In this document: positions 48,667 to 58,330 of the stretch, piece by piece
Layout of the letters: the number at the start of each line of letters is the position of its first letter
How positions within the stretch are numbered: position 1 is the first letter of the stretch
Assembly (NCBI RefSeq): GCF_000290615.1
Contig: NZ_ALAS01000205.1
Coordinates: 62,001 to 126,000, forward strand
Direction of reading: 5' to 3'
Length of the DNA: 64,000 bases
Origin: Heyndrickxia coagulans DSM 1 = ATCC 7050
GTDB lineage: Bacteria; Bacillota; Bacilli; Bacillales; Bacillaceae_C
Notes under the pieces: generated by a model
Database searches by the model: none
Told to the model about the DNA's origin: nothing
The model's input: the letters and a program-made list of their open reading frames with translations, nothing else
Made by a program: the position numbers and the translations under genes

Positions 48667-50715
48667 CTATTTAATCAGCGCATTGCTGTCGATGATAAGG
48701 GCAACCTGGCCGTTTCCAAGAATGGTGGCCCCGGAAATGGCAAATACATTCGTTAAATAATTCCCTAAAGATTTTAATACGATTTCCTGCTGGCCGATAA
48801 AGGCGTCCACCACAAACGCAGCCAGTTTTTCCCCTTTCCGCACAATCAGTACGGAGACATATTCATCATTTTGCTTTGCGTCCGGAACTTCAAATATTTC
48901 ATTTAAAAAGACAAGCGGCACCACTTTGCCCCGGAAATCGATCACTTTTTGGTGATGCGCTTTTAATATTTCGCCCTTCTTAATAATGGCCGTCTCTACA
49001 ATAGAGGATAACGGGACAGCATATTTTTCCGTCCCGATTTCCACGAGCATGACGGAAATGATCGACAGGGTAAGCGGCAGCTGAATCGTAAAGACGGATC
49101 CGCGCCCTTCTGCGGAATGGACAGAAATCGAGCCGCCCAATGATTGAATAGTTGATTTCACCACATCCAGCCCGACACCACGGCCGGAAATATCAGATAC
49201 ATGGTCAGCGGTTGAAAAACCGGATTCAAAAATCAGGTTATAAATCTGGCTGTCTGTTAAACTGCCGGCTTCCTCCTTTTTGACAATGCCTTTTTCAATG
49301 GCTTTTTCCAGCACTTTTTCACGGTTAATGCCGGCGCCGTCGTCTTCGATTTCAATAAACACATGGTTGCCGCTGTGGTAAGCTTTTAACGTAATGGTCC
49401 CTGTTTCCGGCTTTCCTGCCCGCTTTCTTTCTTCCGGTTGTTCAATGCCGTGGTCGCACGAATTCCGGATCAGATGGACAAGCGGGTCGCCGATTTCATC
49501 AATGACGGTGCGGTCTAGTTCTGTTTCGGCACCGATAATGTCGAGATCCATTTTTTTGTGCAATTCTCTTGCCAGCTGGCGGACAAGCCGCGGAAAACGG
49601 TTAAACACCGTTTCGACCGGCACCATCCGCATGTTCAAAATGATCGTTTGCAAGTCGCCGGAAATTCTGGACATCCTTTCAACGGTTTCATTGAGCTCCG
49701 GATGGTTCACTTCTTTTGCAATTTGTTCGAGGCGCCCGCGGTCAATGACCAGCTCTTCAAATAGATTCAGCAGATTATCCAGCCGCTCGATGTTCACACG
49801 GATCGTCTTCGTTGTATGTTTCTGTTTTTGCGGATGCTTTTTCGCCGGTTTTTGCGGCTGCTTTTCCGCTATGTCCGGTGCAGCCTGTTTTTTCTCTTCT
49901 GCTGCCGGTTTCTCCGGTTCTGCCGTTTCCAGGTGTTGTCCGCTCTCCGGTTTTGAGAGGGTCACGGTGCTTGCTTTGACATCTTCAATCTCTGATACTT
50001 TACAGATTTTTTGGCGGATCTCTTCCCTGTCCTCTTTTGAGATCAGCGTCACCTTAAATTCATTGTCGAACTGCTCTTCTTCCAGCTGGTCGGCCGGCGG
50101 ATCAGAATGGATAATCTCGCCGCATTTTTCAAGGATATCAAATACCATGAATACCCGCGCCGCTTTTAAAAGGCAATCGCTGCGCAATATTACCGTGAAC
50201 TGGTAACAGCTGTACCCTTGTTCTTCTGATTGAACAATCACGGCCTGTTCGTACTGGTCAAATTCGTCTTCCTCTGTTTCCGCCTTTTCCGCTGTGGCGG
50301 CCGAAGCTTCTTTCTCCGCCTTCTTCTCTCCGGCCGAACCCTGTTCTGCCGCTTCCAGGCGGGCGATTGTCCCGCTCACATCCATTTTGCCGTCCCCGCC
50401 GTTTGCAACCGATTCCACCATCGCTTCCAGATGGTCCACCGCAGTAAAAATCACATCGATAATGTCCGGTGTTACAGACAGCTTCCCGTTCCGAATGGCA
50501 TCAAGCACATTTTCCATCTTATGAGTCAGGTTGGCGAGGTCTTCATACCCCATTGTTGCCGACATCCCTTTCAATGTGTGGGCGGAACGGAAAATTTCAT
50601 TGACAATTTGCAAGTCATCCGGGCTTTTTTCAAGCAGCAGCACATTTTCGTTTAACGACTGGATATGTTCCCTGCTTTCTTCAATAAACACTTCCAAGTA
50701 CTGGCTCATTTCCAT
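48667..50715 (-). CDS. cheA: Chemotaxis histidine kinase CheA
   Basis: A 682-aa kinase. P1 has the phosphorylated His46 in SAHTLKGMSA. A linker and P2-like region follow, with a Glu/Lys/Gln-rich stretch around 265-310. P3 dimerisation, P4 ATPase (N box LIRNSCDHGIE, G1 DDGAGI, G2 SGRGVGLDVV) and the CheW-like P5 are present. It phosphorylates CheY; in B. subtilis it also targets CheB and CheV receivers. The ATG follows TAGGGTG. Confidence 0.97.
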   Translation of the reverse strand: MEMSQYLEVFIEESREHIQSLNENVLLLEKSPDDLQIVNEIFRSAHTLKGMSATMGYEDLANLTHKMENVLDAIRNGKLSVTPDIIDVIFTAVDHLEAMVESVANGGDGKMDVSGTIARLEAAEQGSAGEKKAEKEASAATAEKAETEEDEFDQYEQAVIVQSEEQGYSCYQFTVILRSDCLLKAARVFMVFDILEKCGEIIHSDPPADQLEEEQFDNEFKVTLISKEDREEIRQKICKVSEIEDVKASTVTLSKPESGQHLETAEPEKPAAEEKKQAAPDIAEKQPQKPAKKHPQKQKHTTKTIRVNIERLDNLLNLFEELVIDRGRLEQIAKEVNHPELNETVERMSRISGDLQTIILNMRMVPVETVFNRFPRLVRQLARELHKKMDLDIIGAETELDRTVIDEIGDPLVHLIRNSCDHGIEQPEERKRAGKPETGTITLKAYHSGNHVFIEIEDDGAGINREKVLEKAIEKGIVKKEEAGSLTDSQIYNLIFESGFSTADHVSDISGRGVGLDVVKSTIQSLGGSISVHSAEGRGSVFTIQLPLTLSIISVMLVEIGTEKYAVPLSSIVETAIIKKGEILKAHHQKVIDFRGKVVPLVFLNEIFEVPDAKQNDEYVSVLIVRKGEKLAAFVVDAFIGQQEIVLKSLGNYLTNVFAISGATILGNGQVALIIDSNALIK

Positions 50716-50727
50716 CTATACCACACC

Positions 50728-51387
50728 CTAATCACTAATAAATTTCATGATTGCCTCCGCAATTTTTTCCAGCGGCAAAACTTCATCCACCACTTTCGCG
50801 GCAATGGCACTTCTCGGCATGCCGTAAACGATGCAGCTTTCTTCCGCTTCGACAATCGCTCTTACATGCCCGCGATTCTTTAACGCGATCAAACCTTTTG
50901 TTCCGTCTGAACCCATCCCGGTCATGATGACGGCAAGTGTTTCATAGTTTTTCAGCATGCTCACCGATCCAAATGTTTTATCCACAGCCGGCCTGTGCCC
51001 GTTAACCGGCGCGGATTGCTCAAGCCGGATAAAGAGATGTGCGCCGCGCGCCTCCACGCCCATATGGAAGTCCCCGGGCGCAATATAAACCGCCCCCGGC
51101 TTGAGCATTTCGCCATCCTCGGCTTCTTTCACCCTGATGTTTGAAATGGCATTCAGCCGGCTGGCAAGCGACTTTGTAAATCCGCTTGGCATATGCTGGA
51201 CAACCAGAACAGGCGCTTCCAAATTCCCGGGCAGGGAAGAAAGGACGGTTTGCAGAGCGCGCGGGCCTCCGGTCGATGTTCCGATGCAAACCAATTTTTT
51301 CCGTGCTATCCGTCCGCTTTGAACAGGATCGGACAAAGGTTGCTTGTTTTTTTCCGGTTCGCTTCCTTTACGTTTTTCCCATTTCAC
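50728..51387 (-). CDS. cheB: Protein-glutamate methylesterase CheB without a receiver domain
   Basis: Only 219 aa, against about 357 in B. subtilis CheB. The catalytic domain is complete: Ser in CIGTSTGGP, His in VVQHMPSGF, and Asp in TGMGSDGTKG. The N-terminal response-regulator domain is missing; the first 28 residues are a charged tail. The GTG at 51387 follows AGGGGGC, and only about 58 bp separate it from flhG, so no receiver is hidden upstream. It removes methyl groups from receptors, but phospho-control by CheA appears lost. Confidence 0.9.
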   Translation of the reverse strand: MKWEKRKGSEPEKNKQPLSDPVQSGRIARKKLVCIGTSTGGPRALQTVLSSLPGNLEAPVLVVQHMPSGFTKSLASRLNAISNIRVKEAEDGEMLKPGAVYIAPGDFHMGVEARGAHLFIRLEQSAPVNGHRPAVDKTFGSVSMLKNYETLAVIMTGMGSDGTKGLIALKNRGHVRAIVEAEESCIVYGMPRSAIAAKVVDEVLPLEKIAEAIMKFISD

Positions 51388-51445
51388 AAATCTGCCCCCT
51401 GTTTTTCAAAACTGTCATTCATTGCCCTGTTATTGCCATGCATGT

Positions 51446-52306
51446 TTAATGTTTCAGCAAAAGCCCCTTCAGTTTCCGCATAAATACCGGGGCGCGCGGG
51501 CCGGGCCCGTCCGGATTGCCAGATACATAACGGTTAAGCAATTCATCGATTCTTCTTGCAGCCGCTGAATGCGGAAATGCACTGTAAAACGGCAGCTGCC
51601 TTGATACGGCTTTTTTTACATGCGGATCTTCCGGCACAACGCCGAGAATGTTTACTTCTTTTCCTAAAAATTTCCTGACTGTAAATTGAAGCCTGTTTAA
51701 CGTCAACATTCCGTCTTTTTCTTTTTCCGCCCGGTTGCAAATTAAATATAGGGAGGTGCTGAATTGCTGCATGTAAATATATTTCATCATCGAATAAGCA
51801 TCGGTAATCGCAGTCGGCTCAGGAGTTGTGACAATAAAAATATCATCAGCCGAAAGCAATACTTTAAGGCTTGAAGGCGCAGCGCCGGCACCCATATCGA
51901 AAATGATGTAATCAAAATCATACTGGAGCAGTTCGAGCTCTGTGACAAGCCTGCTTACAGCAGCTTCTTCCATCTCGACAATTTGAGCAAACCCGTTGCC
52001 GGCAGAAATATAGGAAATGCCGGCCGGCCCGCCGCATATAATTTGGGCAAGCGGGATATTCCGGTTGATAAAGTCCGAGATCGTATACGACGCATCAAGC
52101 CCGAGCAAGACATGGATATTGCCCATGCCGACATCCAGGTCAAATAAAAGGACTTTTTTTCCCTTTCCCGCAAGTGCCATTGCCAAATTAACCGAAATAT
52201 TGGACTTCCCGACCCCGCCCTTTCCGCTTGCGACTGCGAGCGTTTTTGCCGGGACCCCGTGTTGCATTTTTAACTTTGCGCGCAGCTGTTCTGCCTGGTC
52301 TCTCAT
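51446..52306 (-). CDS. flhG: MinD-like ATPase FlhG (YlxH)
   Basis: A 286-aa ParA/MinD family ATPase. The deviant Walker A is SGKGGVGKSNISVN (about 27-40), followed by LLFDLDVGMGN. An N-terminal segment (RDQAEQLRAKLKM) is the usual DQAxxLR motif that stimulates FlhF GTPase. It governs flagellar number and pattern and C-ring assembly. It overlaps flhF by 4 nt. Confidence 0.95.
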   Translation of the reverse strand: MRDQAEQLRAKLKMQHGVPAKTLAVASGKGGVGKSNISVNLAMALAGKGKKVLLFDLDVGMGNIHVLLGLDASYTISDFINRNIPLAQIICGGPAGISYISAGNGFAQIVEMEEAAVSRLVTELELLQYDFDYIIFDMGAGAAPSSLKVLLSADDIFIVTTPEPTAITDAYSMMKYIYMQQFSTSLYLICNRAEKEKDGMLTLNRLQFTVRKFLGKEVNILGVVPEDPHVKKAVSRQLPFYSAFPHSAAARRIDELLNRYVSGNPDGPGPRAPVFMRKLKGLLLKH

Positions 52307-53448
52307 TTGCCGTTCTCCCCAAATACGTATTCGGCAAAAATACCGGGGGTTGCCTCGAGCATATCATCCGGGACATCCTGGCCGTTTGTCACATACGCAC
52401 AGCCTTTTCCATACTGCTCCATTAAATTGACCGCAGCGCCGTAAGTGGATGTCTCATCCAGCTTGGTGAAAATAAACCGGTCAATCCTGATGCTTTGAAA
52501 ACTGTCAACAACTTCTTTCATATCTTTCTCTTTCATCGTTAAAGACAGCGTCAGAAAGGTGTCCATTTCCGCTTGAAAATCGATAAGCCCAGAAAGTTCA
52601 CGGACATATTGCCGCTCCCTGTAATTCCGGCCGGCGGTATCGATAAAAATGCGGTCAAAATCGGAAAATTTATCGATCGCTTTTTTGAAATCGGACAATT
52701 TATAGATTACTTCGAGCGGAACATTCAGCAGGTTTGCATACGTTTTTAATTGTTCAATCGCTGCAATCCGGTACGTATCCGTTGTAATGAAAGCAATTTT
52801 TTCTTTTCTTTCGAGCACGGCCCGGGCAGCCATTTTGGCGAGTGTCGTCGTTTTTCCGACACCGGTTGGCCCGATCAGGTTCACGTACTTTCTCCGGCCT
52901 CTCCCGTAAGTAAAACGGGACAGCTTTTTTTGAAGCAGTGCCTTCGCTTGTTTTAAAATTTCTTCTTCCGCCAGATTGCCGTTTGCTTTCTCCCATTCTT
53001 CATACAGGGCATCCCCGATCTCAAGCAGCAACGATTCATCCAGCCCTTGCTGCGAACCTGAGTTTAATCGTTTTTGAACCGGCAGCGGATACTTTTGGTA
53101 AGCGGGATTGGCAAATTTCGACACTTCACGGACCACTTTTTTCAGCTCTGCGATTTCTTTTTTCAGGCTTTCTTTTTCGGAACGGACGGAAGCATCCGGC
53201 GCGCGCGCGGGTTTTTCACCCCGTTCGGTTTTCAGGCTATAGGCGGGGGCCGTTTGTACCGTGCCATTTTTTCCGGCATCCGGATCAACAGCTGCAATCA
53301 CTTCGATGTTGCGCTTTTTCATAAATCCGAGAAAGCCTTTGCGCTGGACCACTTTTGAATTTAAAATGACGGCCTGGTCCCCGAGCTCAAGGCGGATCTG
53401 TTTCATTGCTTCAGACATATTGGGCGCCATAAACTTTTTGATTTTCAT
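52303..53448 (-). CDS. flhF: SRP-type GTPase FlhF
   Basis: A 381-aa protein. After a basic N-terminal B domain comes the NG GTPase: GPTGVGKTTTLAKMAARA (G1), DTYRIAAIEQLKTYA (G2 region), IDTAGRN (G3), and TKLDETSTYGA (G4). It places flagellar basal bodies at defined cell sites, with FlhG as activator. It overlaps flhA by 4 nt. Confidence 0.95.
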   Translation of the reverse strand: MKIKKFMAPNMSEAMKQIRLELGDQAVILNSKVVQRKGFLGFMKKRNIEVIAAVDPDAGKNGTVQTAPAYSLKTERGEKPARAPDASVRSEKESLKKEIAELKKVVREVSKFANPAYQKYPLPVQKRLNSGSQQGLDESLLLEIGDALYEEWEKANGNLAEEEILKQAKALLQKKLSRFTYGRGRRKYVNLIGPTGVGKTTTLAKMAARAVLERKEKIAFITTDTYRIAAIEQLKTYANLLNVPLEVIYKLSDFKKAIDKFSDFDRIFIDTAGRNYRERQYVRELSGLIDFQAEMDTFLTLSLTMKEKDMKEVVDSFQSIRIDRFIFTKLDETSTYGAAVNLMEQYGKGCAYVTNGQDVPDDMLEATPGIFAEYVFGENGK

Positions 53449-55487
53449 TCTATGTTCACCAGCCCTGTGCTTTGTACCTCAACGTTTGCTTCCAGTTCAT
53501 TATAGGAAAGAACCGGCACCTGGGGAAAGAACCGTTCAATCATTTGCCGCAAATACATGCGGATGGCAGGCGAACAAAGGATGACCGCGGAACTGCCGGT
53601 CAGCGATACCCTTTCAACCTGCTGTGAAACGGATTCCACAATTTTTTGCGACACGGACGGATCCAGAGAAAGATAGTTGCCGTGCTCCGTGCGCTGGATG
53701 CCGTCCGCAATCAATTTTTCCACTTTTCCCGAAACGGTGATGACTTTTAATTGCCCGTCTTGCGCATATTGCGCCGTAATTTGCCGCGCAAGGCTTTGGC
53801 GGGCGTATTCCGTCAGCAAATCAGTATCTGTTGTTAATTTACCATAGTCGGCTAACGTTTCAAAGATAACCGGCAGTTTTCGGATGGAAACATTTTCTTT
53901 CAAAAGATTCGCCAGCACTTTCTGGATATCGCCGACGGACAACGGGTTCGGTGTCACCTCTTCCACAAGCACCGGGTACGACTCTTTCAAATGGTCAATC
54001 AATGCTTTTGTTTCCTGCCTTCCGAGCAGCATATACGCGTTTTGACGGATCATTTCCGTAATATGGGTCGAGACAACCGTCGGAGGATCCACGACCGTGT
54101 AGCCCATCATTTCCGCCTGTTCTTTTTGTTCTTCCGTGACCCATTTTGCCGGCATTCCAAAAGCCGGCTCGACCGTCTCAATGCCCTCAACGGAGCCGTC
54201 ATCTTCGCCGGGTGCCATCGCCAAATAGTGGTCGAGAAGAAGCTCGCCTTTGGCAAGTTCATTCCCGTTTATTTTCAACCGGTACTCATTCGGCTCAAGC
54301 TGGATATTATCGCGGATCCGGACAACCGGAATGACAACGCCGAGTTCGATGGCGAGCTGCCTGCGGATCATGACAATCCTGTCAAGCAAATCGCCTCCCT
54401 GGTTGGCATCAACAAGCGGGATCAGGCCGTAGCCGAATTCGAATTCGATCGGGTCAATATCGAGCAGGCTCATGACGCTTTCCGGGCTTTTCAATTCTTC
54501 AGACTGAAGTTCTTCCGCTTTCTCCGCGCTTTCCTGTTCCGTTTTTTTCGGGACTTGCTGAAGCCGGAAACCACCGATGAAAAGAGCCGCTGCCACCGTC
54601 ATAGTTAAAAAATCATTAATCGGCGTAAACAGGCCAAGCAAAAAAATCGTGCCTCCCGCGATATACAGCATTTTTGGATAAGACAACATCTGCGCCATTA
54701 CGTCCTGGCCAAGATTGCCGTCTGATGCCGCCCTCGTGACCACGATCCCGGTTGCTGTGGAAATGAGCAGCGCCGGCACCTGGCTGACAATGCCGTCCCC
54801 GACGGTCATCAGCGAAAACTGGCTCGCGGCATCACTGATGGAGAGGCCGAGCTGGGTCATGCCGATAATGATCCCGAAAATAAGATTAATGAGAACGATA
54901 ATGATGCTGGCAATCGCATCGCCTTTGACAAATTTGCTGGCACCGTCCATCGCGCCGTAAAAATCCGCTTCCCGGCTGACTTTTTCCCGGCGGGCGCGCG
55001 CTTCCTGGTCGGATATCATGCCGGCATTCAAGTCCGCATCAATGCTCATTTGCTTGCCCGGCATCGCATCGAGCGTGAACCGGGCTGCCACTTCAGCCAC
55101 CCGTTCAGCGCCTTTTGTAATCACAATAAATTGGATAATAATCAAAATCGTAAAGACGACAAGCCCAACGACGATGTTGCCGCCGACAACGAACGATCCG
55201 AACGTCTCAATGACCCCGCCGGCATTGCCGGTGGAAAGGATCGAGCGGGTGGTTGAGATATTCAGTCCGAGCCGGAATAAGGTTAAAATGAGCAGCAACG
55301 ACGGAAAGACGGAAAACTGGAGCGGTTCTTTCATATTCATTGAGATTAAAAGCACCATTAATGCAAGAGAAATATTACATATAATTAAAAAGCTCAATGC
55401 CCATGTCGGAAACGGGATAATCAGCATGGTGACGATTAAAATGACACCTGCGATCACGGGAATATCTCTCAAATCTCTTGCACTCAT
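53445..55487 (-). CDS. flhA: Flagellar export gate protein FlhA
   Basis: A 680-aa protein (B. subtilis 677). The N-terminal half has about eight helices and the FHIPEP-type signature region (GKQMSIDADLNAGMISDQEAR); the C-terminal half is the cytoplasmic nonamer ring that docks export substrates. It is the main energy-coupling gate component of the flagellar type III exporter. Confidence 0.96.
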   Translation of the reverse strand: MSARDLRDIPVIAGVILIVTMLIIPFPTWALSFLIICNISLALMVLLISMNMKEPLQFSVFPSLLLILTLFRLGLNISTTRSILSTGNAGGVIETFGSFVVGGNIVVGLVVFTILIIIQFIVITKGAERVAEVAARFTLDAMPGKQMSIDADLNAGMISDQEARARREKVSREADFYGAMDGASKFVKGDAIASIIIVLINLIFGIIIGMTQLGLSISDAASQFSLMTVGDGIVSQVPALLISTATGIVVTRAASDGNLGQDVMAQMLSYPKMLYIAGGTIFLLGLFTPINDFLTMTVAAALFIGGFRLQQVPKKTEQESAEKAEELQSEELKSPESVMSLLDIDPIEFEFGYGLIPLVDANQGGDLLDRIVMIRRQLAIELGVVIPVVRIRDNIQLEPNEYRLKINGNELAKGELLLDHYLAMAPGEDDGSVEGIETVEPAFGMPAKWVTEEQKEQAEMMGYTVVDPPTVVSTHITEMIRQNAYMLLGRQETKALIDHLKESYPVLVEEVTPNPLSVGDIQKVLANLLKENVSIRKLPVIFETLADYGKLTTDTDLLTEYARQSLARQITAQYAQDGQLKVITVSGKVEKLIADGIQRTEHGNYLSLDPSVSQKIVESVSQQVERVSLTGSSAVILCSPAIRMYLRQMIERFFPQVPVLSYNELEANVEVQSTGLVNIE

Positions 55488-55518
55488 ACGGTTTCTCTCC
55501 TAACTTGCGTGAAAAAGC

Positions 55519-56601
55519 TTAAATTTTATGCTTGATTTTGTATACGTACGCCAAAATTTCCGCTACTGCTTTGAAAAACTGTTCCGGAATGCGTCCGCCA
55601 ACTTCCACCTGCTCATAAAGTGCCCTCGCCAGCGGCCGGTTTTCCAGCATCACAATGTCATGCTCTTTTGCGACCGACTTAATTTTTTGAGCAAGGAAAT
55701 CCGCCCCTTTTGCCACAACAATAGGCGCATCACTCTTTGCTTCATCATACCGGAGGCAGACGGCAAAATGCGTCGGGTTGGTAATGACGACATCGGCATT
55801 CGGCACTTCCTGCATCATTCTCTGCATGGCCATTTCCCGTTGTTTTTGCCTGATTTTTGATTTAATCAGCGGGTCGCCCTCCATGTTTTTAAATTCTTCC
55901 TTGATTTCCTGTTTGGACATCCGGATATTTTTTTCAAAGTCAAAACGCTGGTACAAATAATCAAGAACGGCGAGCACAAACAGCGCAACGGAGGCGCTGA
56001 TGCCGGTTATGACAGCGAGATGCCCGACTGCACCCAGCGTATCGCCCGCGCTTTTAAACGGCAGGCCTGAAATATCCTGGATGTTGGTCCAAATAACGTA
56101 AAAAGCGACGGCACCGACCACTGCCATTTTTAAAACGGATTTTAACAATTCCATAAGCGCCCGGATCGAAAAAATCCGTTTTAATCCGGCGACGGGATTG
56201 ATTTTGTTTATATTCGGTTTCAGCCCTTCGCCGGTAAAGAGGAGGCCGGTTTGGGCCACATTGCCGATCACGCCGGCCAAAAGGGCAACGGCCATGACTG
56301 GCAAAAGCATCGAAGCCAGCTGTTTCATGACGCCGGTCATCAATTTGCCAACGCTTTGCTCCGTGACATCCTGCAGCATGTATTTTGAAAAGGCCTGGCG
56401 GAAGAGCGCCATCATCGGGCTTCCGATCGAGGAGGCCCCGAAATACAAGAACAGAAACACCGCCAGAAGCATGACGGCCGTTACGATATCCTGGCTTTTG
56501 GCCGTCTGCCCCTTTTTGCGGGCATCACGCCGTTTTTTCGGCGTTGCCTTTTCTGTTTTCTCCCCTGCGAAAAACTGCAAATCGAGTGAGAGGTGCTTCA
56601 A
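55519..56601 (-). CDS. flhB: Flagellar export switch protein FlhB
   Basis: A 360-aa protein, the same length as B. subtilis FlhB. Four N-terminal helices are followed by a cytoplasmic domain with the self-cleavage motif NPTH (in VVITNPTHFAV). Cleavage switches export from rod/hook to filament substrates. The start is TTG at 56601 after TTGGGGGG and overlaps the fliR stop as TTGA; the longer frame upstream is rejected. Confidence 0.94.
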   Translation of the reverse strand: MKHLSLDLQFFAGEKTEKATPKKRRDARKKGQTAKSQDIVTAVMLLAVFLFLYFGASSIGSPMMALFRQAFSKYMLQDVTEQSVGKLMTGVMKQLASMLLPVMAVALLAGVIGNVAQTGLLFTGEGLKPNINKINPVAGLKRIFSIRALMELLKSVLKMAVVGAVAFYVIWTNIQDISGLPFKSAGDTLGAVGHLAVITGISASVALFVLAVLDYLYQRFDFEKNIRMSKQEIKEEFKNMEGDPLIKSKIRQKQREMAMQRMMQEVPNADVVITNPTHFAVCLRYDEAKSDAPIVVAKGADFLAQKIKSVAKEHDIVMLENRPLARALYEQVEVGGRIPEQFFKAVAEILAYVYKIKHKI

Positions 56602-57377
56602 ACGGATCCCCCCAACAGTGCCATACAATTCCGCATCGCAACAAACATCCATTCAAACAGATGTTCAACTGCAATATAAATCGTGCCCATTGCCACCGCC
56701 AGCGCGATCAAACTAACGGCAATTTTGACCGGAAAGCCGACTACAAAAATATTAAGCTGCGGCACGGTCCGGGCGATGATGCCGAGCGCAATGTCCGTTA
56801 AAAACAGGACGGCGACAACGGGTGCCGACATTTGAAAAGCGACGAGAAACACACGGGCCAAAAGTGTTGCCAAATATTTTGCAAGATTGAAAGACCCGAG
56901 ATGGATCCACGCCTGATCGAGCGGGATAAACGAATAGCTGTAATAAATCCCGTCCAAAAGCAGATGGTGCCCGTTCAGGGAAAGCAATAAAAGCAGCGCA
57001 AAACTGTACAAATATTCCCCGGTAAGCGGCGTTTGCGCCCCTGATTGCGGATCAATCACATTGGCCATGGAAAACCCTGCCTGAAAGTCGATAAACGTGC
57101 CGGCCAATTGCACGGCCGACAAAATGAAATAGGCTGTAAAGCCAAGCAGCAGGCCGACAAGTGCTTCCTTGATCATCAGCAAAAAATAGGCACCGTCCAT
57201 GGTGAACGGTTTGGCATGGATTGTGTACGTCACAAGGACGGACAAAAAGAAACCAAGGCCGATCCGGAACCGGGCCGGTACGCTCCTGTGGGAAAACAAC
57301 GGCATCATGATAAAAAAAGTTGTGACCCTGATGAAAACGAGTAAAAATATGCTGAATGACGGAATCAGTTCATCCAT
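56598..57377 (-). CDS. fliR: Flagellar export gate protein FliR
   Basis: A 259-aa membrane protein with about six helices, of the length and order seen in B. subtilis. With FliP and FliQ it forms the helical core gate of the export apparatus. It starts four bases after the fliQ stop. Confidence 0.94.
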   Translation of the reverse strand: MDELIPSFSIFLLVFIRVTTFFIMMPLFSHRSVPARFRIGLGFFLSVLVTYTIHAKPFTMDGAYFLLMIKEALVGLLLGFTAYFILSAVQLAGTFIDFQAGFSMANVIDPQSGAQTPLTGEYLYSFALLLLLSLNGHHLLLDGIYYSYSFIPLDQAWIHLGSFNLAKYLATLLARVFLVAFQMSAPVVAVLFLTDIALGIIARTVPQLNIFVVGFPVKIAVSLIALAVAMGTIYIAVEHLFEWMFVAMRNCMALLGGSV

Positions 57378-57380
57378 GTG

Positions 57381-57650
57381 TTAACCTATATATTGTGTTA
57401 AATTGGATAAAATTTCTTTTGTGTATGTAAGCATGTGGCTCAGCATCCACGGGCCAAGCAGTACGAGGCCGAGCAGCACCGCAACAATTTTCGGGACAAA
57501 TGCCAGCGTCTGTTCCTGGATTTGCGTTGCAGCCTGGAAGATGCTAACAATCATGCCGACGACAAGCGCAATCAACAAAAGCGGGCCGCAGACCATAAAG
57601 GTCACCATGATGCCTTTTTCGGCCAGTGAAATGACCATTTCCTCACTCAA
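57381..57650 (-). CDS. fliQ: Flagellar export gate protein FliQ
   Basis: An 89-aa protein with two helices and the conserved VSIFQAATQIQEQTL segment. The start is set at TTG 57650, eight bases after AAGG, giving exactly the B. subtilis length; a GTG at 57659 would overlap the ribosome site. Confidence 0.93.
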   Translation of the reverse strand: MSEEMVISLAEKGIMVTFMVCGPLLLIALVVGMIVSIFQAATQIQEQTLAFVPKIVAVLLGLVLLGPWMLSHMLTYTKEILSNLTQYIG

Positions 57651-57664
57651 TCCATTCACCTTCT

Positions 57665-58330
57665 TTAAAAACTTTCAAGCAGCGACTTCACAACAAGATA
57701 CCATCCGTCCACGAGCACAAACAATAAGATTTTAAAAGGCAGCGAGATCATCACAGGCGGCAGCATCATCATCCCCATGGACATCAGGACGCTTGCCACG
57801 ACCATATCGATGACAAGAAAAGGAATGAAAATCATAAAGCCCATTTGAAAAGCCGTCTTTAATTCGCTGATCGTAAATGCCGGAACAAGCGTTGTCATTG
57901 GAATATCCTGCACTGACTTTGGCTGCTTTTTATGGGCATAATCTAAAAACAGCTGCAAGTCTTTCTGCCGGGTCTGTTTCGCCATAAATTCCTTAAACGG
58001 CTTCTGGGCTTTGTCATAAGCCTCTTCCAGCGTCACTTTATCATGGAACAACGGCGTGAGCGCCTGTTTGTTTACCTGTTGAAACGTCGGGGCCATGATA
58101 AAAAACGTCAGAAACAGCGCAAGCCCTACGATCACCTGATTCGGCGGGGCTGTCTGCGTGCCGAGCGAAGTCCGGACAAAAGACAGGACAATGACAATCC
58201 GCGTAAAAGAAGTCAGCAGGATTAAAATACTCGGGGCCAATGAAAGAACAGTCATAAGCAAAAGGATTTTGACCGAAAGGGAAACCGTATCGCCGGATGT
58301 GCTGCTTAATGTATTCAACAACTCATTCAT
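57665..58330 (-). CDS. fliP: Flagellar export gate protein FliP
   Basis: A 221-aa protein with four helices and the FliP signatures (FTRIVIVLSFVRTSLGTQ and the C-terminal MGMMMLPPVMISLPFKI). It is the most abundant subunit of the export gate. The ATG overlaps the fliZ end by 8 nt. Confidence 0.95.
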   Translation of the reverse strand: MNELLNTLSSTSGDTVSLSVKILLLMTVLSLAPSILILLTSFTRIVIVLSFVRTSLGTQTAPPNQVIVGLALFLTFFIMAPTFQQVNKQALTPLFHDKVTLEEAYDKAQKPFKEFMAKQTRQKDLQLFLDYAHKKQPKSVQDIPMTTLVPAFTISELKTAFQMGFMIFIPFLVIDMVVASVLMSMGMMMLPPVMISLPFKILLFVLVDGWYLVVKSLLESF

